Origin: Pseudomonas gingeri | GTDB taxonomy: Bacteria; Pseudomonadota; Gammaproteobacteria; Pseudomonadales; Pseudomonadaceae | Length of the DNA stretch: 64,000 nucleotides | Assembly (NCBI RefSeq): GCF_013385635.1 | Contig: NZ_JACAPR010000012.1 | Span: forward strand, 248,001-312,000 | Direction of reading: 5' to 3' | Shown here: piece by piece, positions 24,201 through 32,235 of the stretch | Layout: every line of letters begins with the position of its first letter | Position numbering within the stretch: the stretch's first letter is position 1 | Made by a program: the position numbers and the translations under genes | The notes under the pieces: generated by a model | Database searches by the model: none | Told to the model about the DNA's origin: nothing | What the model saw: only the letters and a program-made list of their open reading frames with translations

Positions 24201-25778
24201 TCATTCCCACTCGATGGTTGCCGGTGGCTTGCTCGACACGTCGTAGGTGACGCGGGAGATGCCTTCGATCTCGTTGATGATCCGGCCGCTGACGGTTTCC
24301 AGCAACTCGTACGGCAGGTGTGCCCAACGGGCGGTCATGAAGTCGATGGTTTCCACCGCGCGCAGGGCCACGACCCAGGCGTAACGACGGCCATCACCCA
24401 CTACACCCACCGATTTCACCGGCTGGAACACCACGAAGGCCTGGCTGACCTTGTGGTACCAGTCGGCCTTGCGCAGTTCTTCGATGAAGATATGGTCGGC
24501 GCGACGCAGCAGGTCGGCGTATTCCTTTTTCACTTCACCCAGGATCCGCACACCCAGGCCCGGGCCCGGGAACGGGTGACGGTAGACCATGTCGTACGGC
24601 AGGCCGAGTTCCAGGCCAAGACGACGGACCTCGTCCTTGAACAGCTCACGCAGCGGCTCGACCAGCTTGAGGTTCATCTCTTCCGGCAGGCCACCAACGT
24701 TGTGGTGGGACTTGATCACGTGGGCCTTGCCGCTTTTCGCGCCAGCCGACTCGATCACGTCCGGATAGATGGTGCCCTGGGCCAGGTACTTGATGTTCTC
24801 CAGTTTGTTGGACTGGGCATCAAACACGTCGATAAAGGTCCGGCCGATGATCTTGCGCTTCTTCTCCGGGTCGGACTCGCCGGCCAGGTTGTTCAGGAAC
24901 TGCTCTTCGGCGTTGGCACGGATCACCTTGACGCCCATGTTCTCGGCGAACATGGCCATCACTTGCTCGCCTTCGTGCAGGCGCAACAGGCCGTTGTCGA
25001 CGAACACGCAGGTCAACTGGTCGCCGATGGCCTTGTGCAGCAGGGCCGCGACCACCGAAGAGTCGACGCCGCCGGACAGCCCCAGCAGAACGTTGTCGGT
25101 ACCGACCTGGGCACGCACCTGGGCGATGGCGTCTTCAGCGATTTTCGACGGGGTCCACAGCGCTTCACAGCCGCAGATATCGAGGATGAAGCGCGACAGG
25201 ATGCGACCGCCCTGCTTGGTGTGGGTCACTTCCGGGTGGAACTGCACGCCGTAGTAACCGAGATCGTCGTTGAACATGCCGGCAATCGGGCAGCTCGGGG
25301 TGCTGGCCAGGATGTGGAAGTCTTCCGGCATCCGGGTGACCTTGTCACCGTGGCTCATCCACACGTCGAGGCCGAACAGGCCGTCGGCGTCGACGTGGTC
25401 TTCGATGCCGTCCAGCAGGCGGCTCTTGCCGACCACGTCGACACGGGCATAACCGAATTCACGCAGCTCGGAACCTTCGACCTTGCCGCCCATCTGCTCG
25501 GCCATGGTCTGCATGCCGTAGCAGATACCGAAGACCGGCACGCCCAGGTCGAACACCGCTTGCGGGCAGCGCGGACTGTTGGCTTCGTGCACGGACTCGG
25601 GACCGCCGGCGAGGATGACGCCTTTGGGAGCGAATTCGCGAATCGCTTCGTCGTCCATGTCGAACGGATGCAGTTCGCAGTACACGCCGATTTCACGCAC
25701 GCGGCGGGCGATCAGTTGGGTGTATTGGGAACCGAAGTCGAGGATCAGGATGCGGTGGGCGTGAATGTCGAGGGCCAT
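24201..25778 (-). CDS. guaA: GMP synthase (glutamine-hydrolysing) GuaA
   Basis: A 525-residue enzyme, the same as E. coli. The N-terminal class I amidotransferase has the Cys nucleophile in FGICYGMQ and the His-Glu of the triad in QFHPEVTHT. The ATP-pyrophosphatase P-loop is LGLSGGVDSSV, and the C-terminal dimer part ends SKPPATIEWE. It converts XMP, ATP and glutamine to GMP. It follows guaB with two hairpins between. Confidence 0.97.
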   Translation of the reverse strand: MALDIHAHRILILDFGSQYTQLIARRVREIGVYCELHPFDMDDEAIREFAPKGVILAGGPESVHEANSPRCPQAVFDLGVPVFGICYGMQTMAEQMGGKVEGSELREFGYARVDVVGKSRLLDGIEDHVDADGLFGLDVWMSHGDKVTRMPEDFHILASTPSCPIAGMFNDDLGYYGVQFHPEVTHTKQGGRILSRFILDICGCEALWTPSKIAEDAIAQVRAQVGTDNVLLGLSGGVDSSVVAALLHKAIGDQLTCVFVDNGLLRLHEGEQVMAMFAENMGVKVIRANAEEQFLNNLAGESDPEKKRKIIGRTFIDVFDAQSNKLENIKYLAQGTIYPDVIESAGAKSGKAHVIKSHHNVGGLPEEMNLKLVEPLRELFKDEVRRLGLELGLPYDMVYRHPFPGPGLGVRILGEVKKEYADLLRRADHIFIEELRKADWYHKVSQAFVVFQPVKSVGVVGDGRRYAWVVALRAVETIDFMTARWAHLPYELLETVSGRIINEIEGISRVTYDVSSKPPATIEWE

Positions 25779-25812
25779 GGGTCATTCTCGTCTGTGAAAT
25801 CAGAAACAACAC

Positions 25813-25876
25813 GGGGCTGTCATCAACAGCCCCGGTTCAAATTCATCAATCGCCTCCAGACCAGCGCCTGGAGGCG
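25813..25876 (-). other. Two hairpins in the guaB-guaA gap
   Basis: GGGGCTGT/ACAGCCCC (25813-25833) and CGCCTCCAG/CTGGAGGCG (25851-25876) are strong stems in a 105-base gap. Neither has a long T-run on the minus strand, so they are more likely processing or partial-stop structures than full terminators. Confidence 0.6.
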
Positions 25877-25883
25877 ATCACTA

Positions 25884-27353
25884 TCAACCTACGCGATAGT
25901 TTGGAGCTTCCTTGGTGATCTGCACGTCGTGGACGTGAGATTCGGCCATGCCGGCGCCGGTGATACGCACGAACTCAGGCTTGGTGCGCATTTCCTCGAT
26001 GTTGGCGCTGCCGGTGTAGCCCATCGAGGAACGCAGGCCGCCCATCAGTTGATGGACGATGGCGGTCAGGGTGCCCTTGTACGGCACGCGACCTTCGATA
26101 CCTTCCGGCACCAGCTTCTCGGCGCCCGCGGAGGAGTCCTGGAAGTAACGGTCGGAGGAACCCTGGGACTGCGACATCGCCCCCAGCGAACCCATGCCGC
26201 GATAGGCCTTGTAGGAACGGCCCTGGAACAGCTCGATCTCGCCCGGCGCTTCTTCGGTACCGGCGAACATCGAGCCCATCATCACGCAGGAAGCACCGGC
26301 AACGATGGCCTTGGACAGGTCACCGGAGAAACGGATGCCGCCATCGGCGATCAGCGGTACGCCGGTGCCTTCGAGGGCGGCGGCGACGTTGGCGATGGCA
26401 CTGATCTGCGGCACGCCGACACCGGCGACGATACGAGTGGTGCAGATCGAGCCTGGGCCGATACCGACCTTGACCGCATCCGCGCCCGCTTCGGCCAGGG
26501 CCTTGGCGGCAGCGCCGGTGGCGATGTTGCCGCCGATCACCTGCACTTGCGGGAAGTTCTCCTTGACCCAGCGAACGCGGTCGATCACACCCTTGGAGTG
26601 ACCGTGGGCGGTGTCGACCACCACCACGTCGACACCGGCGTTGACCAGCGCGGCAACGCGATCAGCGGTGTCCTTGCCGGTACCGACCGCGGCACCGACA
26701 CGCAGGCGACCCTGGTCGTCCTTGCTCGCCAGTGGCCAGGCCTTGGATTTCTCGATGTCCTTGACGGTCATCATGCCCTTGAGGGCGAACTTGTCGTCGA
26801 CGATCAGCACTTTTTCCAGGCGGTGCTTGTGCAGCAGCTCGCGGACTTCGTGCTTGTTGGCGCCTTCGCGGACAGTGACCAGGCGCTCTTTGGGCGTCAT
26901 CACTTCGCGAACCGGGACATCCATGCGGGTTTCGAAACGCACGTCACGGGAGGTGACGATGCCGACCAGGTCGCCGTCGTGCAGCACCGGCACACCGGAG
27001 ATATTGTGCATGCGGGTCAGTTCGAGCAGGTCACGTACCGAGGCATCCGCCTCGATGGTGATCGGGTCCTTGACGACACCGGCTTCGAACTTCTTGACCT
27101 TGCGCACTTCGGCAGCCTGCTGCTCGATGGTCATGTTCTTGTGGATGATGCCGATACCGCCTTCCTGGGCCATGGCAATGGCCAGACGGGCTTCGGTCAC
27201 GGTGTCCATGGCGGCGGAAACCAGCGGAATATTCAGCTCGATGCCACGGGTGAGACGGGTCTTGAGACTGACTTCGTTAGGAAGCACCTCGGAATAACCG
27301 GGCACTAGGAGAATGTCGTCGAAGGTCAGAGCTTCTTGGCTGATACGCAGCAT
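25884..27353 (-). CDS. guaB: IMP dehydrogenase GuaB
   Basis: The ATG at 27353 gives 489 residues, the usual length. The TIM barrel is interrupted by two CBS domains (about 95-200; TIEADASVRDLLELT and MTPKERLVTVREGA). The catalytic Cys loop is GIGPGSICTTRIVAG, and the flap starts GSSDRYFQD. It makes XMP from IMP using NAD, the committed GMP step, in the cytosol. Confidence 0.97.
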   Translation of the reverse strand: MLRISQEALTFDDILLVPGYSEVLPNEVSLKTRLTRGIELNIPLVSAAMDTVTEARLAIAMAQEGGIGIIHKNMTIEQQAAEVRKVKKFEAGVVKDPITIEADASVRDLLELTRMHNISGVPVLHDGDLVGIVTSRDVRFETRMDVPVREVMTPKERLVTVREGANKHEVRELLHKHRLEKVLIVDDKFALKGMMTVKDIEKSKAWPLASKDDQGRLRVGAAVGTGKDTADRVAALVNAGVDVVVVDTAHGHSKGVIDRVRWVKENFPQVQVIGGNIATGAAAKALAEAGADAVKVGIGPGSICTTRIVAGVGVPQISAIANVAAALEGTGVPLIADGGIRFSGDLSKAIVAGASCVMMGSMFAGTEEAPGEIELFQGRSYKAYRGMGSLGAMSQSQGSSDRYFQDSSAGAEKLVPEGIEGRVPYKGTLTAIVHQLMGGLRSSMGYTGSANIEEMRTKPEFVRITGAGMAESHVHDVQITKEAPNYRVG

Positions 27354-27389
27354 CGCGGGGGCTCCCGAGCGGGAAAATGGAAGCGCGCC

Positions 27390-27418
27390 ATTATACTCAT
27401 ACAAGGCCCTGGGCTCAA
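27390..27418 (-). promoter_or_regulatory. Predicted guaB promoter
   Basis: On the minus strand TTGAGC (27418-27413), 17 bases and TATAAT (27395-27390). It lies 37 bases before the guaB start codon, so the leader is short. Confidence 0.7.
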
Positions 27419-27435
27419 TGTAAACCTTGGCCTAT

Positions 27436-27984
27436 TTACAGCTCGACTTTCACCCAGGCCACCGGCTGATCCAGCCAGTCGGCGAACTCATCGAGAAAAG
27501 CCTGCTTGAAGCCGGCTTCCGCCCAGTTATTGAAGATGAAACCCAGGTTGGAAAAGCCGCACGCCTGCAGGAACAGGAAACCGTTGATATCGTCTTCATG
27601 CCCGCACAACGGGCAGATGAAGTTTTCGGTGCGCCCCGGCATCCAGTCTTCCAGGCTGTCGAACAAGGCCTCGCCGACTTCCTTGCGGCACTCCGCGCAC
27701 CCGGCCTCCTCGAGAAAGCCCTTGGCCGGGGTATAGATGCAGCGCTTGGTGATGATCTCCAGGCCGTTGATCGGCTCGCCAAATGGCAACGCCTCGGGAT
27801 GCAGCACCACCTCGGTGGCGCCGGGTGCGATGGCATGGCCCATGCGGTTGCCGGTGCGACCGCAGGTGGTCAGCTCTTGCTCGATGATGTTCTTGCGCAC
27901 CAGCCAGCGCACGATGGCCCGAGCCCTTGGTTCATGGACCGGCAAGGTGGAAATTTTCGGGACGATGATGCTTTGCGAGTTCAT
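27436..27984 (-). CDS. Hypothetical zinc-ribbon protein
   Basis: A 182-residue soluble protein, starting ATG 27984. Two CxxC pairs (CAEC and CPLC, 27 residues apart) form a probable zinc ribbon. The rest is rich in aromatic and acidic residues, ending VAWVKVEL. Pseudomonas relatives have been labelled sugar ABC transporter ATPase, but there is no Walker motif, so that label is wrong. It stands alone upstream of guaB in the same direction. Function unknown. Confidence 0.75.
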   Translation of the reverse strand: MNSQSIIVPKISTLPVHEPRARAIVRWLVRKNIIEQELTTCGRTGNRMGHAIAPGATEVVLHPEALPFGEPINGLEIITKRCIYTPAKGFLEEAGCAECRKEVGEALFDSLEDWMPGRTENFICPLCGHEDDINGFLFLQACGFSNLGFIFNNWAEAGFKQAFLDEFADWLDQPVAWVKVEL

Positions 27985-28038
27985 GGGGACGGCCTGGAGC
28001 GTTTGCGACCCGGCAGCTTAATCCCTGCCATTCTCAGG

Positions 28039-28806
28039 TCAAGTGCTGAAATAGCGGGTGATCAGGGCAATCCCGCTGGCCAGCACCAGCCAGGTCACCA
28101 GGCGCACGAAGGCTTCGCGTGACAACCTCCGGGTCAGGCGTCGGCCGATCCACAAGCCCAGCGCCATTGCCGGCAACAAACACACCGCCAACAGCAACAA
28201 GGGTAGCTCGGCATAGACCCCGGCGATGATGAATAGCGACAGACGCACCACCGTGCTGCAACTGATCAGCGTACTCTGGGTGGCCCGTGCCGCGTCCTTG
28301 GGCAGGCGGCTATTGAGATAAATGGCATAGAGAAAACCGCCACTGCCGAACAGCGCGCCGAACATTCCGCCCACCGTGCCCATGGGCACCGCCCAGCCCG
28401 CCGCCAACTGCCCGGGGCGGACCTTGATCAGCAGGCTATAGATCGCATAGGCGCTGATAAACAGGCCCATCAACAGCAGCAATACATCGGAGTGGAGGTT
28501 CAGCAGAAAAACCACGCCCAGTGTGCAGCCGACGGCCATGCACGGCAGCAACCGCAGCAACTCGGGCCTGGCGACATCCTTGCGCGACGGCAGCAGGTTG
28601 CCGAACGCCGCGACGAAGTCCAGCAGCACCAGCAACGGCACGATCTTCGACAACGGCATGAACAGGATCAGGATCGGCCCCGCCACCAGCGCCGTACCGA
28701 ACCCGGCCACGCCAAAGACGATATAGGCCAGAGCGATGCCCAGTTCCACCACCAGCCAATCGGTGGCACTGAACGGCCATTGGTTCAACAGCGCAACAAG
28801 ACTCAT
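28039..28806 (-). CDS. TauE/SafE family membrane permease
   Basis: I use ATG 28806 with GGAAG ahead, giving 255 residues; the frame extends upstream without a ribosome site. There are about eight hydrophobic helices with the family repeat in two halves: FGVAGFGTALVAGP near the start and GMFGALFGSGGFLYAIYL in the middle. TauE/SafE proteins export sulfite or sulfonates or move other organic anions; the substrate here is unknown. A broken LysR gene is divergent from it. Confidence 0.85.
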   Translation of the reverse strand: MSLVALLNQWPFSATDWLVVELGIALAYIVFGVAGFGTALVAGPILILFMPLSKIVPLLVLLDFVAAFGNLLPSRKDVARPELLRLLPCMAVGCTLGVVFLLNLHSDVLLLLMGLFISAYAIYSLLIKVRPGQLAAGWAVPMGTVGGMFGALFGSGGFLYAIYLNSRLPKDAARATQSTLISCSTVVRLSLFIIAGVYAELPLLLLAVCLLPAMALGLWIGRRLTRRLSREAFVRLVTWLVLASGIALITRYFST

Positions 28807-28906
28807 GAAGAACACTTCCACAAGGGGTTCGATTGACTTTAGCCAGTCGCGAGTCTTGCGACTAATATATTCAAAGCCAGCCACCCATCTCAAAAAGGCA
28901 TGACTT

Positions 28907-29256
28907 GTGATTTCCACCCGCCAACTGCGCTACTTCGTCGAGATTGTCGAATCCGGCAGCTTCAGCGCGGCGGCCTGAGTTACCTGTCGGCCGAACTGTG
29001 CATGCGCCAGGGCTTCTTTCCCCAGGCCGCGCGGGTAGTGTCGCGCAAGACCACCCAGTTGCAGTTGATCCAGGCGGGGTTCGGCATCGCCCTGCTGCCC
29101 GAGTCGATGCGCGACATCGCCCCGGCCAATATCCATTTCCTGCCCCTCAAGGATCCGGATTGCCAGAGCACCCTGGCCCTGGCCTGCCGCCAGCCCCCGA
29201 CGCCGCTGGTGGCGCAATTCGTCGAGCGCTTCCGCGAAGACCTGCACAGCTCCTGA
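28907..29256 (+). pseudogene. LysR-family regulator remnant with large internal deletion
   Basis: From GTG 28907 the reading STRQLRYFVEIVESGSFSAAA is the start of a LysR helix-turn-helix, then TGA. In another frame, from about 28978, the DNA continues as the end of a LysR effector domain (LQLIQAGFGIALLPESM...VAQFVERFREDL). Roughly 180 residues between are missing and the frames do not match, so the gene is dead. It is divergent from the TauE/SafE gene, the usual place for its regulator. Confidence 0.85.
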
Positions 29257-29272
29257 AAACACCACAGTCCCC

Positions 29273-29356
29273 TGTAGGAGCCGGCTTGCCGGCGATAAGG
29301 CCCGCAAGCCTGGCAGCGGCCATTCGGACGCCATCGCCGGCAAGCCGGTTCCTACA
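29273..29356. repeat. REP pair upstream of xseA
   Basis: TGTAGGAGCCGGCTTGCCGG (29273 on) and CGCCGGCAAGCCGGTTCCTACA (ending 29356) form an inverted REP doublet in the gap between the LysR remnant and xseA. Confidence 0.85.
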
Positions 29357-29412
29357 CGGGGAGTGTTCACAGCAATGGTGATTGCCGGTCAAATGCCTTT
29401 ATTATGCGGCCC

Positions 29413-30792
29413 ATGATTAAAGATCCCTTTTCACGCCTGGGCCTCGACCGCGAAGTCCTTACTGTCAGCCAGCTCAACGGTCGCGCGCGGGTGTTGCTGG
29501 AGGACGTGTTCACCAATATCTGGGTCGAAGGCGAAATCTCCAACCTCGCCCGCCCGGCCTCCGGCCACATCTATTTCACCCTCAAGGACAGCGGCGCCCA
29601 GGTGCGTTGCGCGCTGTTCCGGCAGAACGCCGCCCGTGTTCGCCAGGCGTTGAAGGATGGCCTGGCAGTCAAGGTGCGTGGCAAGGTCTCGCTGTTCGAG
29701 GGGCGCGGCGACTACCAACTGATCCTCGATACCGTGGAACCCGCCGGCGATGGCGCCCTGCGCCTGGCGTTCGATGCGCTCAAGGAAAAGCTCAGCGGCG
29801 AAGGCCTGTTCAGCGCCGAACGCAAGGTTGCCCTGCCCGCGCATCCGCAGCGGATCGGCATCATCAGCTCACCCACCGGCGCGGTGATCCGCGACATCAT
29901 CAGCGTCTTCCGCCGCCGCGCGCCGCAAGTCGAACTGACGTTGATTCCCACGGCGGTCCAGGGCCGTGAAGCCACGACGCAGATCGTCCGCGCCTTGAAG
30001 ATCGCCGATGCCAAGGGCTTCGACGCGCTGATCCTGGCCCGCGGCGGCGGTTCGCTGGAAGACCTCTGGTGCTTCAACGAAGAAGCCGTGGCCCGCGCCG
30101 TGGATGCCTGCGTAACGCCCATCGTCAGCGCCGTCGGCCATGAAACCGATGTGTCCATCAGCGACTTCGTGGCCGACGTCCGTGCCCCGACTCCTTCGGC
30201 GGCGGCCGAACTTCTGGCACCCGACTCCAGCGACCTGCAACGCCGGGTCGAGAGCCTGCATCGCCGTCTGGTGATGCGTATCCGCGATCGGCTGATGCGC
30301 GACCGCCTGCGCCTCGACGGTCTCGCCCGGCGTCTGCGCCATCCGGGCGAACGCCTGCGCCAGCAGGCCCAGCGCCTGGATGACCTGGATATGCGCCTGC
30401 GCCGGGCGTTCGAACGCCAGCTCAATACCCGCCGGGAAAAACTGATCCGCCTGGAAACCCGCCTCGCCGGGCAACATCCGGGACGCCAGCTGGCCTTGCT
30501 GCGCCAGCGCCTGGAGAGTCTGTCCGAACGCCTGCCCCGGGCCATGCGCGAAGGCCTCAAGGCCCGGCGCCTGCAACTGCAAAGCCAGGTGCAGACACTT
30601 CATGTAGTAAGTCCGTTGGCAACCCTGGGCCGTGGCTACAGTATCCTGCTGGACGAGCGTGGCCAGGCGATCCGCAGTGCCGGACAGACCCGCCCTGGCC
30701 AGCGCCTGAAGGCGAAACTGGCGGAAGGCGAACTGCAGGTGCGGGTCGAAGACAACCACCTGACGCCCGTCACTCTTTCGCTACTGGACTGA
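29413..30792 (+). CDS. xseA: Exodeoxyribonuclease VII large subunit XseA
   Basis: The product from ATG 29413 has 459 residues; an ATG three codons earlier (29404) is possible. An N-terminal OB fold (FTNIWVEGEISNLARPASGHIYFTLKD) is followed by the catalytic domain (IGIISSPTGAVIRDI, ARGGGSLEDLW, VGHETDVSISDFVAD), a long coiled coil rich in Arg and Leu (about 280-390), and a closing LATLGRGYSIL segment. It degrades single-stranded DNA with the small subunit XseB, which is not in this window. An M23 peptidase gene follows after 19 bases. Confidence 0.96.
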   Translation: MIKDPFSRLGLDREVLTVSQLNGRARVLLEDVFTNIWVEGEISNLARPASGHIYFTLKDSGAQVRCALFRQNAARVRQALKDGLAVKVRGKVSLFEGRGDYQLILDTVEPAGDGALRLAFDALKEKLSGEGLFSAERKVALPAHPQRIGIISSPTGAVIRDIISVFRRRAPQVELTLIPTAVQGREATTQIVRALKIADAKGFDALILARGGGSLEDLWCFNEEAVARAVDACVTPIVSAVGHETDVSISDFVADVRAPTPSAAAELLAPDSSDLQRRVESLHRRLVMRIRDRLMRDRLRLDGLARRLRHPGERLRQQAQRLDDLDMRLRRAFERQLNTRREKLIRLETRLAGQHPGRQLALLRQRLESLSERLPRAMREGLKARRLQLQSQVQTLHVVSPLATLGRGYSILLDERGQAIRSAGQTRPGQRLKAKLAEGELQVRVEDNHLTPVTLSLLD

Positions 30793-30811
30793 AATTTCAA
30801 GGGATCCGAGC

Positions 30812-31633
30812 ATGCCCCGTTTTCTTGCCACCCTGCTGGTGCTGGGCCTGGCCTTCAACGCCCATGCGGACAGCTATATCACCCGACTACTGAACAAACC
30901 GGTGCCCGGCGGCGTGGCCGTGGTCGATCTCGGCCCGGCGGCCCAGGCGCCCAAGGCCAGCTACCAGGGCAAGCCGGTACTGGTGGTCAAGGAACAGAGC
31001 AACTGGCTGGCGATTGTCGGTATCCCGCTGACCGTCAAGCCCGGCACCCAGCAGGTCAGTTCGGGTAATCGCAGCCTGAGCTTCAGCGTTGGCAGCAAGA
31101 AATACCAGGAACAGCACATCACCCTGAAAAACAAGCGCCAAGTCAATCCGAACCCCGAGGATGTCAAACGCATTGACGCGGAGGTGGTTGCGCAACTGGC
31201 GGCCTATCGCACCTTCAGTCCCGTGGTCCCGAGCAACCTACTGCTGGACAAACCGGTGAACGGTCCGCTGTCGAGCAAGTTCGGCGTACGGCGCTTCTTC
31301 AATGGCGAAGAGCGCAACCCACACGCGGGACTGGATTTCGCCGTGCCCACCGGCACGCCGATCAAGGCACCGGCCGCCGGCAAGGTGATCCTGACCGGCA
31401 ATTACTTCTTCAATGGCAACACCGTGTTCGTCGACCACGGCCAGGGCTTTATCAGCATGTTCTGCCATCTTTCCAGGATCGACGTCAAAGCAGGCCAGTC
31501 ACTGGCACGCGGCGCGCTGGTCGGCCTGGTCGGTGCGACCGGGCGGGCGACAGGGCCGCATCTGCACTGGAATATCAGCCTCAATGAAACACGGGTCGAT
31601 CCGGCGATCTTTATCGGCGCGTTCCAACCCTGA
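30812..31633 (+). CDS. M23 family metallopeptidase, periplasmic
   Basis: A 273-residue protein with signal peptide MPRFLATLLVLGLAFNAHA. The C-terminal LytM domain has the zinc and catalytic residues: His171 and Asp175 (HAGLD), His219 (FCHLS) and His250/His252 (GPHLHW). With all residues present it should be an active peptidoglycan endopeptidase. An N-terminal domain of about 110 residues precedes it. It shares the direction of xseA and starts 19 bases after it, behind AAGGGA. Confidence 0.9.
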   Translation: MPRFLATLLVLGLAFNAHADSYITRLLNKPVPGGVAVVDLGPAAQAPKASYQGKPVLVVKEQSNWLAIVGIPLTVKPGTQQVSSGNRSLSFSVGSKKYQEQHITLKNKRQVNPNPEDVKRIDAEVVAQLAAYRTFSPVVPSNLLLDKPVNGPLSSKFGVRRFFNGEERNPHAGLDFAVPTGTPIKAPAAGKVILTGNYFFNGNTVFVDHGQGFISMFCHLSRIDVKAGQSLARGALVGLVGATGRATGPHLHWNISLNETRVDPAIFIGAFQP

Positions 31634-31655
31634 TCCCAAGGGCCCACGCCCCCTT

Positions 31656-31740
31656 TGCAGGAGCTGGCTTGCCAGCGATGAGGCCCGCAAGCCCTGCTGC
31701 GACTATTCGGACGCTATCGCCAGCAAGCCGGCTCCCACAG
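31656..31740. repeat. REP pair, first of two upstream of leuA
   Basis: TGCAGGAGCTGGCTTGCCAG at the left and CGCCAGCAAGCCGGCTCCCACA at the right form an inverted doublet. The spacer GGCCCGCAAGCCCTGCTGCG...ACTATTCG also occurs at 34071-34129 downstream of leuA. Confidence 0.85.
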
Positions 31741-31780
31741 GTCGAGGCCTCACCGCAGAATCTCAGCGTCTCCAGGACTT

Positions 31781-31864
31781 TGTAGGAGCTGGCTTGCCAG
31801 CGATGAGGCCCTTGCGCCTTGCATCGATCTTGCGGGGGCCATCGCCGGCAAGCCGGCTCCCACA
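31781..31864. repeat. REP pair, second of two upstream of leuA
   Basis: TGTAGGAGCTGGCTTGCCAG and GCCGGCAAGCCGGCTCCCACA form an inverted doublet. The DNA just before it (CGCAGAATCTCAGCGTCTCC, then AGGACTT) is nearly repeated at 34020-34044. Confidence 0.85.
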
Positions 31865-32235
31865 AGGAGCGTACTCGCCGCGCAGATCGGCATCTGCGAC
31901 CAGCAGCACCGCCAAGAAAGATTGCGCGGCGCCAAAATAGTGCGCAATTGTTCTAGACTTTCCGCCGCTCGCGCAAAATAAAATCTCGTATAAGTCTATT
32001 TTCCAGGTATTCCTCTCAATTTTCCTCACAGGCTTGCCATCTTTCACCCCAGTGGTTAGGGTTGAAAGCATGAAAACATCTCACACCCTCATTCAGCGCC
32101 GTCAACACCGCAGCCTCTGCCTCGTCAGTGCACGACTGCCGGGCTGAATCGCGGTGCCTCATCCCCAGGTTTCTCCCTGACAACGTTTTACCGGCTGGCC
32201 GCCTCTTCTCGGCCCTGACCACAAGGATTTTCTCC
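31865..32235 (+). other. Long leader region of leuA
   Basis: About 370 bases precede leuA after the REP block. The stretch 31920-32040 is AT-rich and probably holds the promoter. A small open frame lies at 32070-32147, followed by a GGCCG/CGGCC stem (about 32191-32212) ahead of the leuA ribosome site. No larger gene is present. Confidence 0.5.
32070..32147 (+). CDS. Possible leader peptide of leuA
   Basis: A 25-codon frame (MKTSHTLIQRRQHRSLCLVS...) starts at ATG 32070 with TTAGGG nine bases ahead and ends at TGA 32147, 88 bases before leuA. It has four Leu codons, three of them CTC. A leader peptide at this site could sense leucine or ribosome stalling, but the Leu content is not striking. 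Conservation would decide whether it is real. Confidence 0.35.
   Translation: MKTSHTLIQRRQHRSLCLVSARLPG

Noticed and set aside
24318..27308. A 996-codon open frame on the plus strand across guaA and guaB
   Set aside because: It spans two well-identified genes on the other strand and has no family match or ribosome site. It is a GC-skew artefact.
27436..27984. Sugar ABC transporter ATPase annotation used for relatives of this protein
   Set aside because: There is no Walker A, Walker B or signature motif; the visible feature is a zinc ribbon.
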